Assembly: GCF_900188275.1 (NCBI RefSeq)
Contig: NZ_FZNY01000002.1
Location: 558,001 to 622,000 of the forward strand
Direction: 5' to 3'
Origin: Dokdonia pacifica
Lineage (GTDB): Bacteria; Bacteroidota; Bacteroidia; Flavobacteriales; Flavobacteriaceae
DNA length: 64,000 nucleotides
Shown: piece by piece, positions 35,233 to 43,648 of the stretch
Layout of the letters: every line of letters begins with the position of its first letter
Numbering within the stretch: the first letter of the stretch is position 1
Program-made: the position numbers and the translations under genes
The notes under the pieces: generated by a model
Told to the model about the DNA's origin: nothing
What the model saw: only the letters and a program-made list of their open reading frames with translations
Database searches by the model: none

Positions 35233-37659
35233 TTAGCTTTCTATAATTACTTGATCCATCGCTTGCGCTGTATGTAATACATCTGGATCTTCAAAAAATG
35301 TAGCATGCTGTCCTTTTGTAGTCTTCACAATAATTTCTCCAAGTACCAGAGGTTTCCATGAGCGTACAATCTCATGATTGTAATGATCGTCTCCTTTTTC
35401 TGTAAGAATTAGCGATACATTATCAATTTTGGAATCCCATGTATATGCATTAAACAAATCCACCAGATGTAATCGCATCTTTTCTGTATTCTTTTCGGCT
35501 TCATTTCCAAAAAGCCTTACGCGTATAGGTTTTAAATAAAACATTACACGAAATCCAATCATAGCATATAAAGCTTTGAAAGGGTTTGAGAAAAATCGCT
35601 TTAAAAAGGCAGTTACTCTAATAAGTAATCGTTCTTTATCAAATAATAATCTATGTTCTGCAATGGTATCTGCAACAATAAGATGTGTTTCTCTTCCTTT
35701 AGATTTTAAGTAGCTTACCATTTCTAATCCTACTGCTGTACTAAAACAATAAACAACAATATTAAGCGTCCCTTCGGGTTGTACTAGACTTATCTCATCG
35801 GCATAATCTCTTGCCATGTCTTCAATACTTTGATGCATATTATCTTCTCCAAAAATCCCAACAGGCTGTAATGCATATACAGGTCTTTGAATATCTATTG
35901 CATCTGCTAAACTCTTATAAAAAAATACATGACCTCCCCCCGCATGAATACAAAATAAAGGTGTCTTATCTCCTTTTGTTTTGATAGGCACTAAGTATTT
36001 CCATGCAACAGTATCTGTATTTCCTTTGGTAGTAATCACTTCGGCTAATGCCTGGATGGTAGGTGATTCTAATAATGTTGTGGGAGGTAGTTTTACACCT
36101 AATTTCTCTTCTATAAGTGCAAACATTTTGACAGATAACAATGATTTTCCACCTAAATGGAAAAAGCTATCGGTGATACTTATATAATTTATTCCAAAGA
36201 GTTGTTCCCAGATTTCAACCAATGTTAATTCTACTTTATTTCGAGGAGCGATATAGGTAGTTTCTTTCTTTTCAAAATCCTCTTGAACTTGTAAATCATC
36301 TAGTATACGCTTTCGCGAAAGCGCACTAGGAATGATTGGAATTTGTTGTAAGGCGTCATTTACAGAAGTGTCTTTATTTAAAAGTAGCGTGACCGCTATT
36401 GTAGGAATCACATTAAGAAACCATTCTATAATAGCTGTGGGAATCACAGTTGTATTCACTAATAAATCATACTGAATACAATCTTCTATTTTGAAAATTA
36501 CCGTCAAAGGATAGGTAGTTGTAATACCGCTTTCAAAACTACTCACTGTAAGATCTCCACTAGAAATATTTTCCCATGGGAAGTTTTCAAAAACAAATAA
36601 ATTATCAAATAATGGTTGATCTTCAGGTACATTAGCCCAAGAAACAATCTCATCTATCTTACAATATTCATAGTTACGCGCTCCTTGTTGCTGAGATTGT
36701 AACTGCTGTAAACAAAACTGAAATGAGTGAGAGATATCAAATAGTGTTCGTACGGGAAGTACATTGGCAAACATTCCTGCCATACGTTCTATATTCGGAA
36801 AAGGAATAGAACGGCCAGAAACAGTGGTTCCAAAAGTTACATCTTTCGTATTGAAACATTTTGCAAGTGCCAATGACCAAATACCTTGAAACAACGTATT
36901 AAGAGTAACTTTATAATGTTTGGCTAGACTTTTTAAATCTTCAGATGTCTGTACCGTAAACTTATTTGTATAGGACGTAGGTGTTTTACCTAGCGACTGT
37001 GCTGTATTTTGTTGAAATAAAGATGCTTTTGTAAAGTCTTCAAAAGTAGTTTTCCAGAAATCTGCAGCGCCATTTAATGTATTGGTCTTTAACCAATTTC
37101 TATACGATGTATAGTTTGGAATTGTAGGTAATTGTGGTGATACTCCTGAAGATAAACTTGCATAATATGCAAATGCATCTTTTAAAATAATAGTAGATGA
37201 CCATCCATCTAAAAGTAAATGATGACATTCCCACACAAAGTAATAACTATCTGATTCTTTTTGAATAACACTTATTCTGGAAAGAGGGTTTTCTTCAAAG
37301 GCAACTCCTAGATCTTTTCGTTCTTTTTTATAAGCTTCTAGTGATCTATTTTGTTCTGTAGCAGGTTGATCTCTCCAATCTAAAAAAGACCATTGAATTT
37401 CCTTTTCAGGTCGTACTAAAAGTACAGGACGCTCTACATTTTTCCAGTGTACAGAAGTACGCATTACCTCATGACGTTTTGAAACTGCTTTCCAAGCTTG
37501 CTTAAATAATGCAATATCTAACGGTCCATCTATCACACACTGAACAGTCAAAAAGCCTTGATCTTCGCCTTCTGTTAAGTGATGGAAAAGTAACCCCTGT
37601 TGCATTGCATTAAGCGGATAGATCGCATCTATTTTAGGTTTTTTGATCGTTGTTTCCAT
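35233..37659 (-). CDS. NRPS termination protein: condensation - carrier - thioesterase, no adenylation domain
   Basis: 808 aa. The condensation domain (about 10-450) has HHLLLDGWSS at 146-155. The carrier domain (about 475-545) has FFHLGGKSLL with Ser506. The alpha/beta thioesterase is at about 565-808. No adenylation domain is present, so the carrier must be loaded in trans, or the module may receive a nucleophile differently. The thioesterase elbow reads VVYCFSTAV (Ser640), with Cys and Ala in place of the two Gly of GxSxG. His in GQHATFFEDPDV is present. It follows an epimerisation domain, so the condensation domain should accept a D-residue. A palindrome copy sits in the C-T linker (36308-36323). 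Confidence 0.9.
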   Translation of the reverse strand: METTIKKPKIDAIYPLNAMQQGLLFHHLTEGEDQGFLTVQCVIDGPLDIALFKQAWKAVSKRHEVMRTSVHWKNVERPVLLVRPEKEIQWSFLDWRDQPATEQNRSLEAYKKERKDLGVAFEENPLSRISVIQKESDSYYFVWECHHLLLDGWSSTIILKDAFAYYASLSSGVSPQLPTIPNYTSYRNWLKTNTLNGAADFWKTTFEDFTKASLFQQNTAQSLGKTPTSYTNKFTVQTSEDLKSLAKHYKVTLNTLFQGIWSLALAKCFNTKDVTFGTTVSGRSIPFPNIERMAGMFANVLPVRTLFDISHSFQFCLQQLQSQQQGARNYEYCKIDEIVSWANVPEDQPLFDNLFVFENFPWENISSGDLTVSSFESGITTTYPLTVIFKIEDCIQYDLLVNTTVIPTAIIEWFLNVIPTIAVTLLLNKDTSVNDALQQIPIIPSALSRKRILDDLQVQEDFEKKETTYIAPRNKVELTLVEIWEQLFGINYISITDSFFHLGGKSLLSVKMFALIEEKLGVKLPPTTLLESPTIQALAEVITTKGNTDTVAWKYLVPIKTKGDKTPLFCIHAGGGHVFFYKSLADAIDIQRPVYALQPVGIFGEDNMHQSIEDMARDYADEISLVQPEGTLNIVVYCFSTAVGLEMVSYLKSKGRETHLIVADTIAEHRLLFDKERLLIRVTAFLKRFFSNPFKALYAMIGFRVMFYLKPIRVRLFGNEAEKNTEKMRLHLVDLFNAYTWDSKIDNVSLILTEKGDDHYNHEIVRSWKPLVLGEIIVKTTKGQHATFFEDPDVLHTAQAMDQVIIES
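36308..36323. repeat. Palindrome CGCTTTCGCGAAAGCG (copy 6, in coding sequence)
   Basis: In the linker between condensation and carrier domains of the C-T-TE protein, read as ALSRKR on the minus strand. Confidence 0.9.
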
Positions 37660-37698
37660 GTCTCTTTACTTTTATATGATGACTCTGTGTTTTCAGGT

Positions 37699-39879
37699 TT
37701 ATTCTAAAAAACCGAGTAAACTATCTAAATCATCTTGACTTATTTCTGCATCAGAAAAATCAGAAGGCGTATATCCTCCATTCTCTATTTGATTGCAGTA
37801 CGCCCCAATCTCTTGAATACGTTCTTTAAAGTCGTTTACTAATTGTGTGATTGTTTCATCTGCATGTACATTGCTTCCATAACTAAAGGTGCCGTGTAAT
37901 TGCTCATCTATTATCTGTACATTAATTTCTAATTTGTAATGGCGCTCACTTCGTAAGTCTCTAAGATTTTCTGAAAGCGTACTGACGGTAATTCCATGAT
38001 CTGCAACAGAAGTGGTTTTCGTTCCTAAGAAGTTAAATACGATTTCAGGGTTTCCAATAGCTCCAAAGGCATTTTTGATATAGCGTAATGCGCCATATCC
38101 TATCCCTCCGTTGGGAATGCTTCTCATTTTTTCTTTTACAGAAACGATTTGACTCTCTAAGTCATGGTAGGATGTATGCACAAACTTCATAGGGAAATAA
38201 GAGGTAAACCATCCTACGGTCTTAGATACATCTAGCGCCGAATTTGAAGTTTCTCTTCCATGTCTCTCAAAACCAATAGCCACTTCATCTTGATTACTCC
38301 AAGTACTAATTGTAGCTATGAAAGCTGTAATAAGAAGTTCTTCTATCTTTGTATTATACGCTTGATTTGCTTCCTGTAGCTCTTTGGTAAGTTCTTTATC
38401 AAGTGTAAAATGCAGTTGTGTGATATCTTTTTCTTCAATGACTTCGATAGCTTCTTTATCATAGGGTAAAGCACCCACTGGGATTATCTGAGAGGCCCAA
38501 AAATCAAACTCATCATTTGCTATCGTGTCTGCATACCTATGAAGATATTCACTCCATGATTTAATAGAGCTCGTTTTAGGTTCAGATGTTATAGTTCCTA
38601 CTTGTTGTAATGCATTTATAAAATCGTCTGTAATAATCTGCCAAGACACGGCGTCTACTACCAAGTGATGTGCAATAAGTATACAGAAATTAGTAGTTGA
38701 TACTCCTGTATTAAAGTAGATACACTTAAATAAAGATCCTTCAGATAAGATAAATGCATCTTGAACACCTTGTATATGTTGGGATGCTACTTGCTCATAC
38801 TCTTCTGGGGCAATCCCTGTACAATCTACATACTCTAATGCAAAAATTTGTTCTGGTTTCCCTATATCTTGTATCCATCTATCTTCTTCAAATCTAAATC
38901 GTGATCGTAATGCATCATGTTGGATAATCATATAATCGCAAACTGCTTGCAATTGTTTTTCAGAAAAAGTAGCTAGTCTGTCTAACCAAACGCCTTGATT
39001 CCAATACTGGGGCGCATTTTTATGATCCTCAAAAAACCACTGTTGTATTGGAGATAAGGGTACAATACCTTGTAATAGTTCCCTTTTAAATTCTTTTGTT
39101 TCCGCTTTCGCGAAAAGCGATAACTCAGCAATTGTCTGATGTTCAAAGATGTGATTAGATTCAAGAATAATCCCTTCTTTTCTAGCCTTTGCAATGATCT
39201 GGATACTTAAGATAGAATCTCCTCCTATTTCAAAAAAGTTATCATTTGTATGTATAGGAGAAAAACCAAGAGTCTCTTCCCAGATACCTACAAGTTTTTC
39301 TTCCACAGAGATGTCATGAGTTTGAGTAGTCGCTGCAAAAAGACTTAATTCAGCAATGGTTTGATGTTCAAACAGTGCATTGGATGCTAAAACAATTCCC
39401 TCTTTTCTTGCTTTTGCTATAATTTGAATACTTAAAATAGAATCCCCTCCTATTTCAAAAAAGTTATCATTTGTATGTATAGGGGAAAAACCAAGGGTCT
39501 CTTCCCAAATGGTCACTAACTGTTGTTCTAGTGTATGAGAAGTACTTTGGGAAGTATGAGATGTAGATTCTTTGGTTGTTGTTGTTGTTGTTGTAAGTAA
39601 CTGTTTTCTATCAATTTTTCCATTGGGTAATACGGGCATTTGAGCCACAGGCACAAATTGTGATGGTACCATATAATCTGGTAATTTACCATGAAGTTCT
39701 TGTCTTAATTGATCTACCGAAAACTGCGCACTACCTTGTACATAAGCAACAATACGCTTACGACCAGAAGTAGTTGTGTTTTTTGCTTGTATCGCAATGG
39801 CTTCCTTTACTTTAAGCAATAGTAATTGTTTCCTTTTAGGACTTAATGCTTCTATTCTATCTTCTATATTTCCTCCCAT
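37699..39879 (-). CDS. NRPS protein: C-terminal adenylation subdomain (A9-A10) - carrier - carrier - epimerisation
   Basis: About 726 aa from the ATG at 39879 (overlapping the methyltransferase stop as TAATG; the frame is open a little further upstream). It opens with only the last part of an adenylation domain: RIVAYVQG, A9 LPDYMVPSQF (near residue 66) and A10 LPNGKIDRKQL with the catalytic Lys (near 87). Two almost identical carrier domains follow (FFEIGGDSILSIQ at Ser147 and Ser222). An epimerisation domain comes last, with HHLVVDAVSW, VGWFTSYFP and FNFLG. The missing A1-A8 core is encoded at 40686-43640. A poly-Thr linker precedes the first carrier; a palindrome lies between carrier 2 and E. 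Confidence 0.9.
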   Translation of the reverse strand: MGGNIEDRIEALSPKRKQLLLLKVKEAIAIQAKNTTTSGRKRIVAYVQGSAQFSVDQLRQELHGKLPDYMVPSQFVPVAQMPVLPNGKIDRKQLLTTTTTTTKESTSHTSQSTSHTLEQQLVTIWEETLGFSPIHTNDNFFEIGGDSILSIQIIAKARKEGIVLASNALFEHQTIAELSLFAATTQTHDISVEEKLVGIWEETLGFSPIHTNDNFFEIGGDSILSIQIIAKARKEGIILESNHIFEHQTIAELSLFAKAETKEFKRELLQGIVPLSPIQQWFFEDHKNAPQYWNQGVWLDRLATFSEKQLQAVCDYMIIQHDALRSRFRFEEDRWIQDIGKPEQIFALEYVDCTGIAPEEYEQVASQHIQGVQDAFILSEGSLFKCIYFNTGVSTTNFCILIAHHLVVDAVSWQIITDDFINALQQVGTITSEPKTSSIKSWSEYLHRYADTIANDEFDFWASQIIPVGALPYDKEAIEVIEEKDITQLHFTLDKELTKELQEANQAYNTKIEELLITAFIATISTWSNQDEVAIGFERHGRETSNSALDVSKTVGWFTSYFPMKFVHTSYHDLESQIVSVKEKMRSIPNGGIGYGALRYIKNAFGAIGNPEIVFNFLGTKTTSVADHGITVSTLSENLRDLRSERHYKLEINVQIIDEQLHGTFSYGSNVHADETITQLVNDFKERIQEIGAYCNQIENGGYTPSDFSDAEISQDDLDSLLGFLE
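39103..39119. repeat. Palindrome with one extra A, CGCTTTCGCGAAAAGCG (copy 7, in coding sequence)
   Basis: In the linker between the second carrier and the epimerisation domain. Confidence 0.8.
39573..39594. repeat. Trinucleotide repeat (GTT)n coding poly-Thr
   Basis: Six or more GTT units on the plus strand; on the coding strand they read as a Thr run in the A-stub/carrier linker. In-frame slippage would only change linker length. Confidence 0.75.
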
Positions 39880-40676
39880 TATTTTATTGCTTTTACAACT
39901 ACAATTGAATTTGCCCACCAGATATCTTTTACATCTTCTGGCATTGTCAAAGCAACTGTCTGAATACTAAATGAAGAAAAATGCTTCAATAATAAACGTT
40001 GGTGCTCTCTACTTAAAGAGTCTATCTCATTAGAGAAATAGGTGAAAGATCCGCCAGGATTAAGATGACTAGAAGCATACGGAAAGAAATGCTCTGCAAA
40101 TGTGATACTCTCCTGAACATACTTCATATACTCCTCTTCATTTAATGGATATGTATGAAAAAATATTCCATCAAATAATCCAATATCATCTATTCTATCT
40201 TGCCATAATCCTTGTACCATTCGGATATCATTTCCTTGATATTTTTCTTTCCATTCTTGAAAATAATCATTGATGACAGCTTCATTACACTCTATAATTG
40301 TGTGAGATTTTACATCATACGCCTGAATCATATCTGAAGAGATGCCTCTTCCAAAACCAATTTCTAGAATATCACCCTGAGTTTCACAAATCACATCAGC
40401 CATCGCTTGCATGAGTGGTATTTGCCAATCTTCCATAATCTCCTGATCAGAAAGCTTTGTATGTGTTCTATCATGTATTTCTCTAATCTCCGTAGCGACA
40501 TTTCCAGGCACAAAGTGTTTTGCCTGCTCATCTATCGCTTCTATATCTGCCGAGAACTCTTTGAGCGCTCTATTTATCACTGCCGATCGCTGAATAGCTC
40601 TAGGTGGATTAATAAAATTCTCCTCCTTTATCGTAAGTTGTACTTCGTATCCTTCTGATCTTCTAACTCTTCGCAT
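39879..40676 (-). CDS. GAMT-like SAM-dependent methyltransferase encoded between the two parts of an adenylation domain
   Basis: 265 aa. The SAM motif is DILEIGFGRGISSDMIQ, followed by HTIIECNEAV, VQGLWQDRI, FDGIFFHTYPLNEEEY and LNPGGSFTYFSNEID. This order closely matches guanidinoacetate N-methyltransferases (VLEVGFG, WIIECND, GLWEDV, YDTYPLSEE). The acidic residues that hold the guanidino group in GAMT appear replaced (W-E-T-P by WQIP, and Y-D-T-Y-P by FHTYP), so the substrate is probably different. About 60 extra N-terminal residues precede the fold. It begins three codons after the in-frame stop of the upstream NRPS gene, and its stop overlaps the next NRPS start. Confidence 0.85.
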   Translation of the reverse strand: MRRVRRSEGYEVQLTIKEENFINPPRAIQRSAVINRALKEFSADIEAIDEQAKHFVPGNVATEIREIHDRTHTKLSDQEIMEDWQIPLMQAMADVICETQGDILEIGFGRGISSDMIQAYDVKSHTIIECNEAVINDYFQEWKEKYQGNDIRMVQGLWQDRIDDIGLFDGIFFHTYPLNEEEYMKYVQESITFAEHFFPYASSHLNPGGSFTYFSNEIDSLSREHQRLLLKHFSSFSIQTVALTMPEDVKDIWWANSIVVVKAIK

Positions 40677-40685
40677 GATCTCTTT

Positions 40686-43640
40686 TTAATCTAATGTATC
40701 TAGTACTACCTCTACAGCTTCTTCTTGAAGCGTCTCTATAGAAGTGAGTATTTGTTGTACTTCTTTATTTGAAATGTGTTTCGTAAGGGTATTGGTAAGT
40801 TGTGTAGCATTTAAAAATGCTAGGTTTTCCCAATCAATTGTGTCTGTTTCATTCTGAACCATCACTACCGCTTGTTCTACATGAGGCGCACTATGTATAT
40901 GTTGCGCAATCTCATCCAGTTCTATTCTATACCCTCTTACTTTTACTTGTTGGTCTTTTCTTCCTAAAAATTCAATGGTACCATCGGCTCTATATTTGGC
41001 AATATCACCGGTTTTATAAAGACGTTTTGTAACATCTGTATCAAATGGATGTTGTATAAATGCTTGTGCAGTTTTCTCAGGATCATTTAAATATCCAGAT
41101 GCAAGCCCTAAACCACCTATATATAATTCGCCAGGAGTACCATAAGGAACTCGCTTTGCATCATCATTAAGAATGTATACTTGTATATTTTTAATAGGGC
41201 TCCCAATAGGAATACTACTCGCATTACTATCGCTAGGTTGCAATTGATGTGCAATACACCATACGGTACTTTCTGTAGGACCATATTCATTATACAGTTT
41301 TACTTGTGGTATCGTATCAAAATGCTGTGCTGCCAATTGTGTTGTGCAGGCTTCTCCTGCTACAATAACCGTATCTAATGATGCGAGTTTTTTTACATCT
41401 CCATAGTTGATCAAATGCGTATACAATGAAGGAAGCATTAATGTATGTGTTACTTTATTTGCTTCTATGGTTTGTACCAGACGATCTATATCTTGTTCTA
41501 GATGTTTTTCTGAAATGACTAAGGTTCCTCCTGTACATAAACTCCAGAATATTCCTGTTTTTGAACTGTCAAAAGAAACCGAAGACATCACTAAAAATGA
41601 TGTAGGATCATATCCATAAAAATCGGTTCTAGACAATGTAGAATTGATGATATTCTTATGTGTGATAGGAACTCCTTTAGGTTTTCCTGTACTTCCAGAG
41701 GTATAAATTACATAGGCAAGGTCACTATTTGATACTTGTGGTAAGGTAACCTCAGCAACATCTGTTTCAAAAATAGCTTCGATGGTAAGCGTTTGAACGG
41801 GTACATTCTCAAAACTTGATGCGATATGTTTTTGGGTGATAACCGCTTTCGCGAAAGCGTTATTAAGAATATAAGAAATACGTTCTGACGGGTATTCAGG
41901 ATCGAGCGGAAGATAGGCAGCGCCTGCCTTAAGAATCCCTAATAATCCAATAATCATATCTTCTGAACGATCGATACATAGTCCTACTATATCATTCTTT
42001 TGGATGCCTCGTTCTAAAAGTTGATACGCAATGCGAGTTGCTCGTGTGTTTAACTCTTTGTAGGTGATTTTTTTATCTTTAAAAGTAATGGCTATCGCTT
42101 CTGGATGTTGTAATGCTTGTGCTGTAATAAGTTCGTGAATGCCTTGCTCAGCAATCTGATATTCTTGTACAGGAGCTTCTAGAGCAGTATAAAACTGTGT
42201 TTCTTGTGCTGTTTGTAATTCGATATCTGAAAGAATTACATCTGGGTTTTTAATCACCTTCGTAAGAATTCCTTCAAAATGCGCATGCATACGTTCAATA
42301 GTTGTTGCATCAAATAGATCTGTTGCATACTCCATTAATGACATAAGTGAACCTTCGTCTTCAGATATATATAGCGTTAGATCAAACTTTGCAACACCTG
42401 CATCATAAGGTTCATAGGTGATTTTTATAGCATCGCCTAACGTAGGGGTTTCTGGAACTTTATGATATAAAAACATCACTTGAAAGAAAGGATGTACACT
42501 TAAAGACCGTGTTGGTTTTAATGTATTTACTAAGGTGTCAAAAGAAATATCTTTATTAGAAAATGCATCTAAGGTGGTTTTCTTTACTTCTTTTACCAAT
42601 GCGCTAAACGAAGCTTGTTTTTCAACCTGTGTTCGCAAGACTAACGTATCATTAAAAAATCCAATAAGGTTTTCTAAACGTGTTTGATCCCTTTTAGTAA
42701 TAGGAGTTCCAACAATAATATCTTCTTGACCTGCATATTTCTGTAACAATACATAGTAGATACTAAGCATGGTTACATACGGGGTTGCTTCTAGCTTTTT
42801 ACAGAGATCAAAAAAGTCTTTCGATATTTGATCACTATATACTTGCTTGTGAAATGTCCCTTTGTACGAAGGCTGTGCTTTTTTGGGATAATCTGTTGGT
42901 AGATTTAATGTGGATAATTCTCCAGAAAGTTTTTGTTTCCAGTAATCTAGATGCTCGTTATTAATTTCTTGATTCCCTTGCCAATGTGCATAACTTGCGT
43001 ATTGTATTTCTGGTTTTTCAATTTGTGGTGTTACCCCATTTACAAGTTTTGCATAATTTGAAGCGAGTTCTTTTCTAAAAACCTTCATAGACCATTTATC
43101 CGTAATGATATGGTGCATGACGATTAAAAATAAAAAGTCGTTCTCTGCTACCTTTATAAGGGTAGATTGTAATAAGGTTTCATCAGAAAGGTAAAATGTA
43201 TGACTCGCATTTTTACGTATGAGCGCATCTGCTTTTTGAGAAGCTATCTCATATGCTGTATTACTGAAATCATAGTATGAAAATACCGAATTAGAAGTAG
43301 GTGCTGTATGTACCGTAGGAATCCCCTCATCTACCCGAAAGTTGGATCGCAAGATATCATGTTTATCTTCAATGAGTCGTATACTCTTTTCAAATAATGC
43401 TACCTGAACATCTCCTTGTAATTTATAGAGTTCTGAATAATTATAAAAAGGATTGTCTGGAAATAATTGCTGTAAAAACCATAGTCGTTTTTGTTCTCGA
43501 GATAAGGGTACAGTTACTGCTTCTGGTATTTTTGTAATCTCAGTAGTATCTGTAGACTTCTTATCACGATTTTTCCATCTAGATAACAAAGACGCTTTGG
43601 AAGAGAGTGCACTTTCTTTTTTCACAATAGTTGTATTCAT
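40686..43640 (-). CDS. NRPS protein: condensation - adenylation core (A1-A8), truncated before A9
   Basis: 984 aa. The condensation domain (about 45-480) has HHIITDKWS at 176-184. The adenylation core (about 500-930) has A3 YTSGSTGKPKG, A5 NEYGPTEST, A7 YKTGD and A8 GRKDQQVKVRGYRIELDEI (893-911). It then ends after a 70-residue tail; A9, A10 and any carrier are missing and resume in the gene at 37699-39879. Pocket residues read by alignment to GrsA are roughly D-S-T-L-I-A-E-V-W, which resembles some aromatic-type codes; treat as a guess. A palindrome is inserted between A2 and A3 (AFAKA). It lies 8 bases after the HupE gene. Confidence 0.92.
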   Translation of the reverse strand: MNTTIVKKESALSSKASLLSRWKNRDKKSTDTTEITKIPEAVTVPLSREQKRLWFLQQLFPDNPFYNYSELYKLQGDVQVALFEKSIRLIEDKHDILRSNFRVDEGIPTVHTAPTSNSVFSYYDFSNTAYEIASQKADALIRKNASHTFYLSDETLLQSTLIKVAENDFLFLIVMHHIITDKWSMKVFRKELASNYAKLVNGVTPQIEKPEIQYASYAHWQGNQEINNEHLDYWKQKLSGELSTLNLPTDYPKKAQPSYKGTFHKQVYSDQISKDFFDLCKKLEATPYVTMLSIYYVLLQKYAGQEDIIVGTPITKRDQTRLENLIGFFNDTLVLRTQVEKQASFSALVKEVKKTTLDAFSNKDISFDTLVNTLKPTRSLSVHPFFQVMFLYHKVPETPTLGDAIKITYEPYDAGVAKFDLTLYISEDEGSLMSLMEYATDLFDATTIERMHAHFEGILTKVIKNPDVILSDIELQTAQETQFYTALEAPVQEYQIAEQGIHELITAQALQHPEAIAITFKDKKITYKELNTRATRIAYQLLERGIQKNDIVGLCIDRSEDMIIGLLGILKAGAAYLPLDPEYPSERISYILNNAFAKAVITQKHIASSFENVPVQTLTIEAIFETDVAEVTLPQVSNSDLAYVIYTSGSTGKPKGVPITHKNIINSTLSRTDFYGYDPTSFLVMSSVSFDSSKTGIFWSLCTGGTLVISEKHLEQDIDRLVQTIEANKVTHTLMLPSLYTHLINYGDVKKLASLDTVIVAGEACTTQLAAQHFDTIPQVKLYNEYGPTESTVWCIAHQLQPSDSNASSIPIGSPIKNIQVYILNDDAKRVPYGTPGELYIGGLGLASGYLNDPEKTAQAFIQHPFDTDVTKRLYKTGDIAKYRADGTIEFLGRKDQQVKVRGYRIELDEIAQHIHSAPHVEQAVVMVQNETDTIDWENLAFLNATQLTNTLTKHISNKEVQQILTSIETLQEEAVEVVLDTLD
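41844..41859. repeat. Palindrome CGCTTTCGCGAAAGCG (copy 8, in coding sequence)
   Basis: Inside the adenylation domain between motifs A2 and A3, read as NAFAKAV. Confidence 0.9.
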
Positions 43641-43648
43641 TTATGTTT

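Noticed and set aside
39879-40688. Split adenylation domain as a simple sequencing error
   Set aside because: Two separate breaks (in-frame TAA, then a frame change with TAATG) both fall exactly at domain borders with sensible starts; error is less likely, though not excluded.
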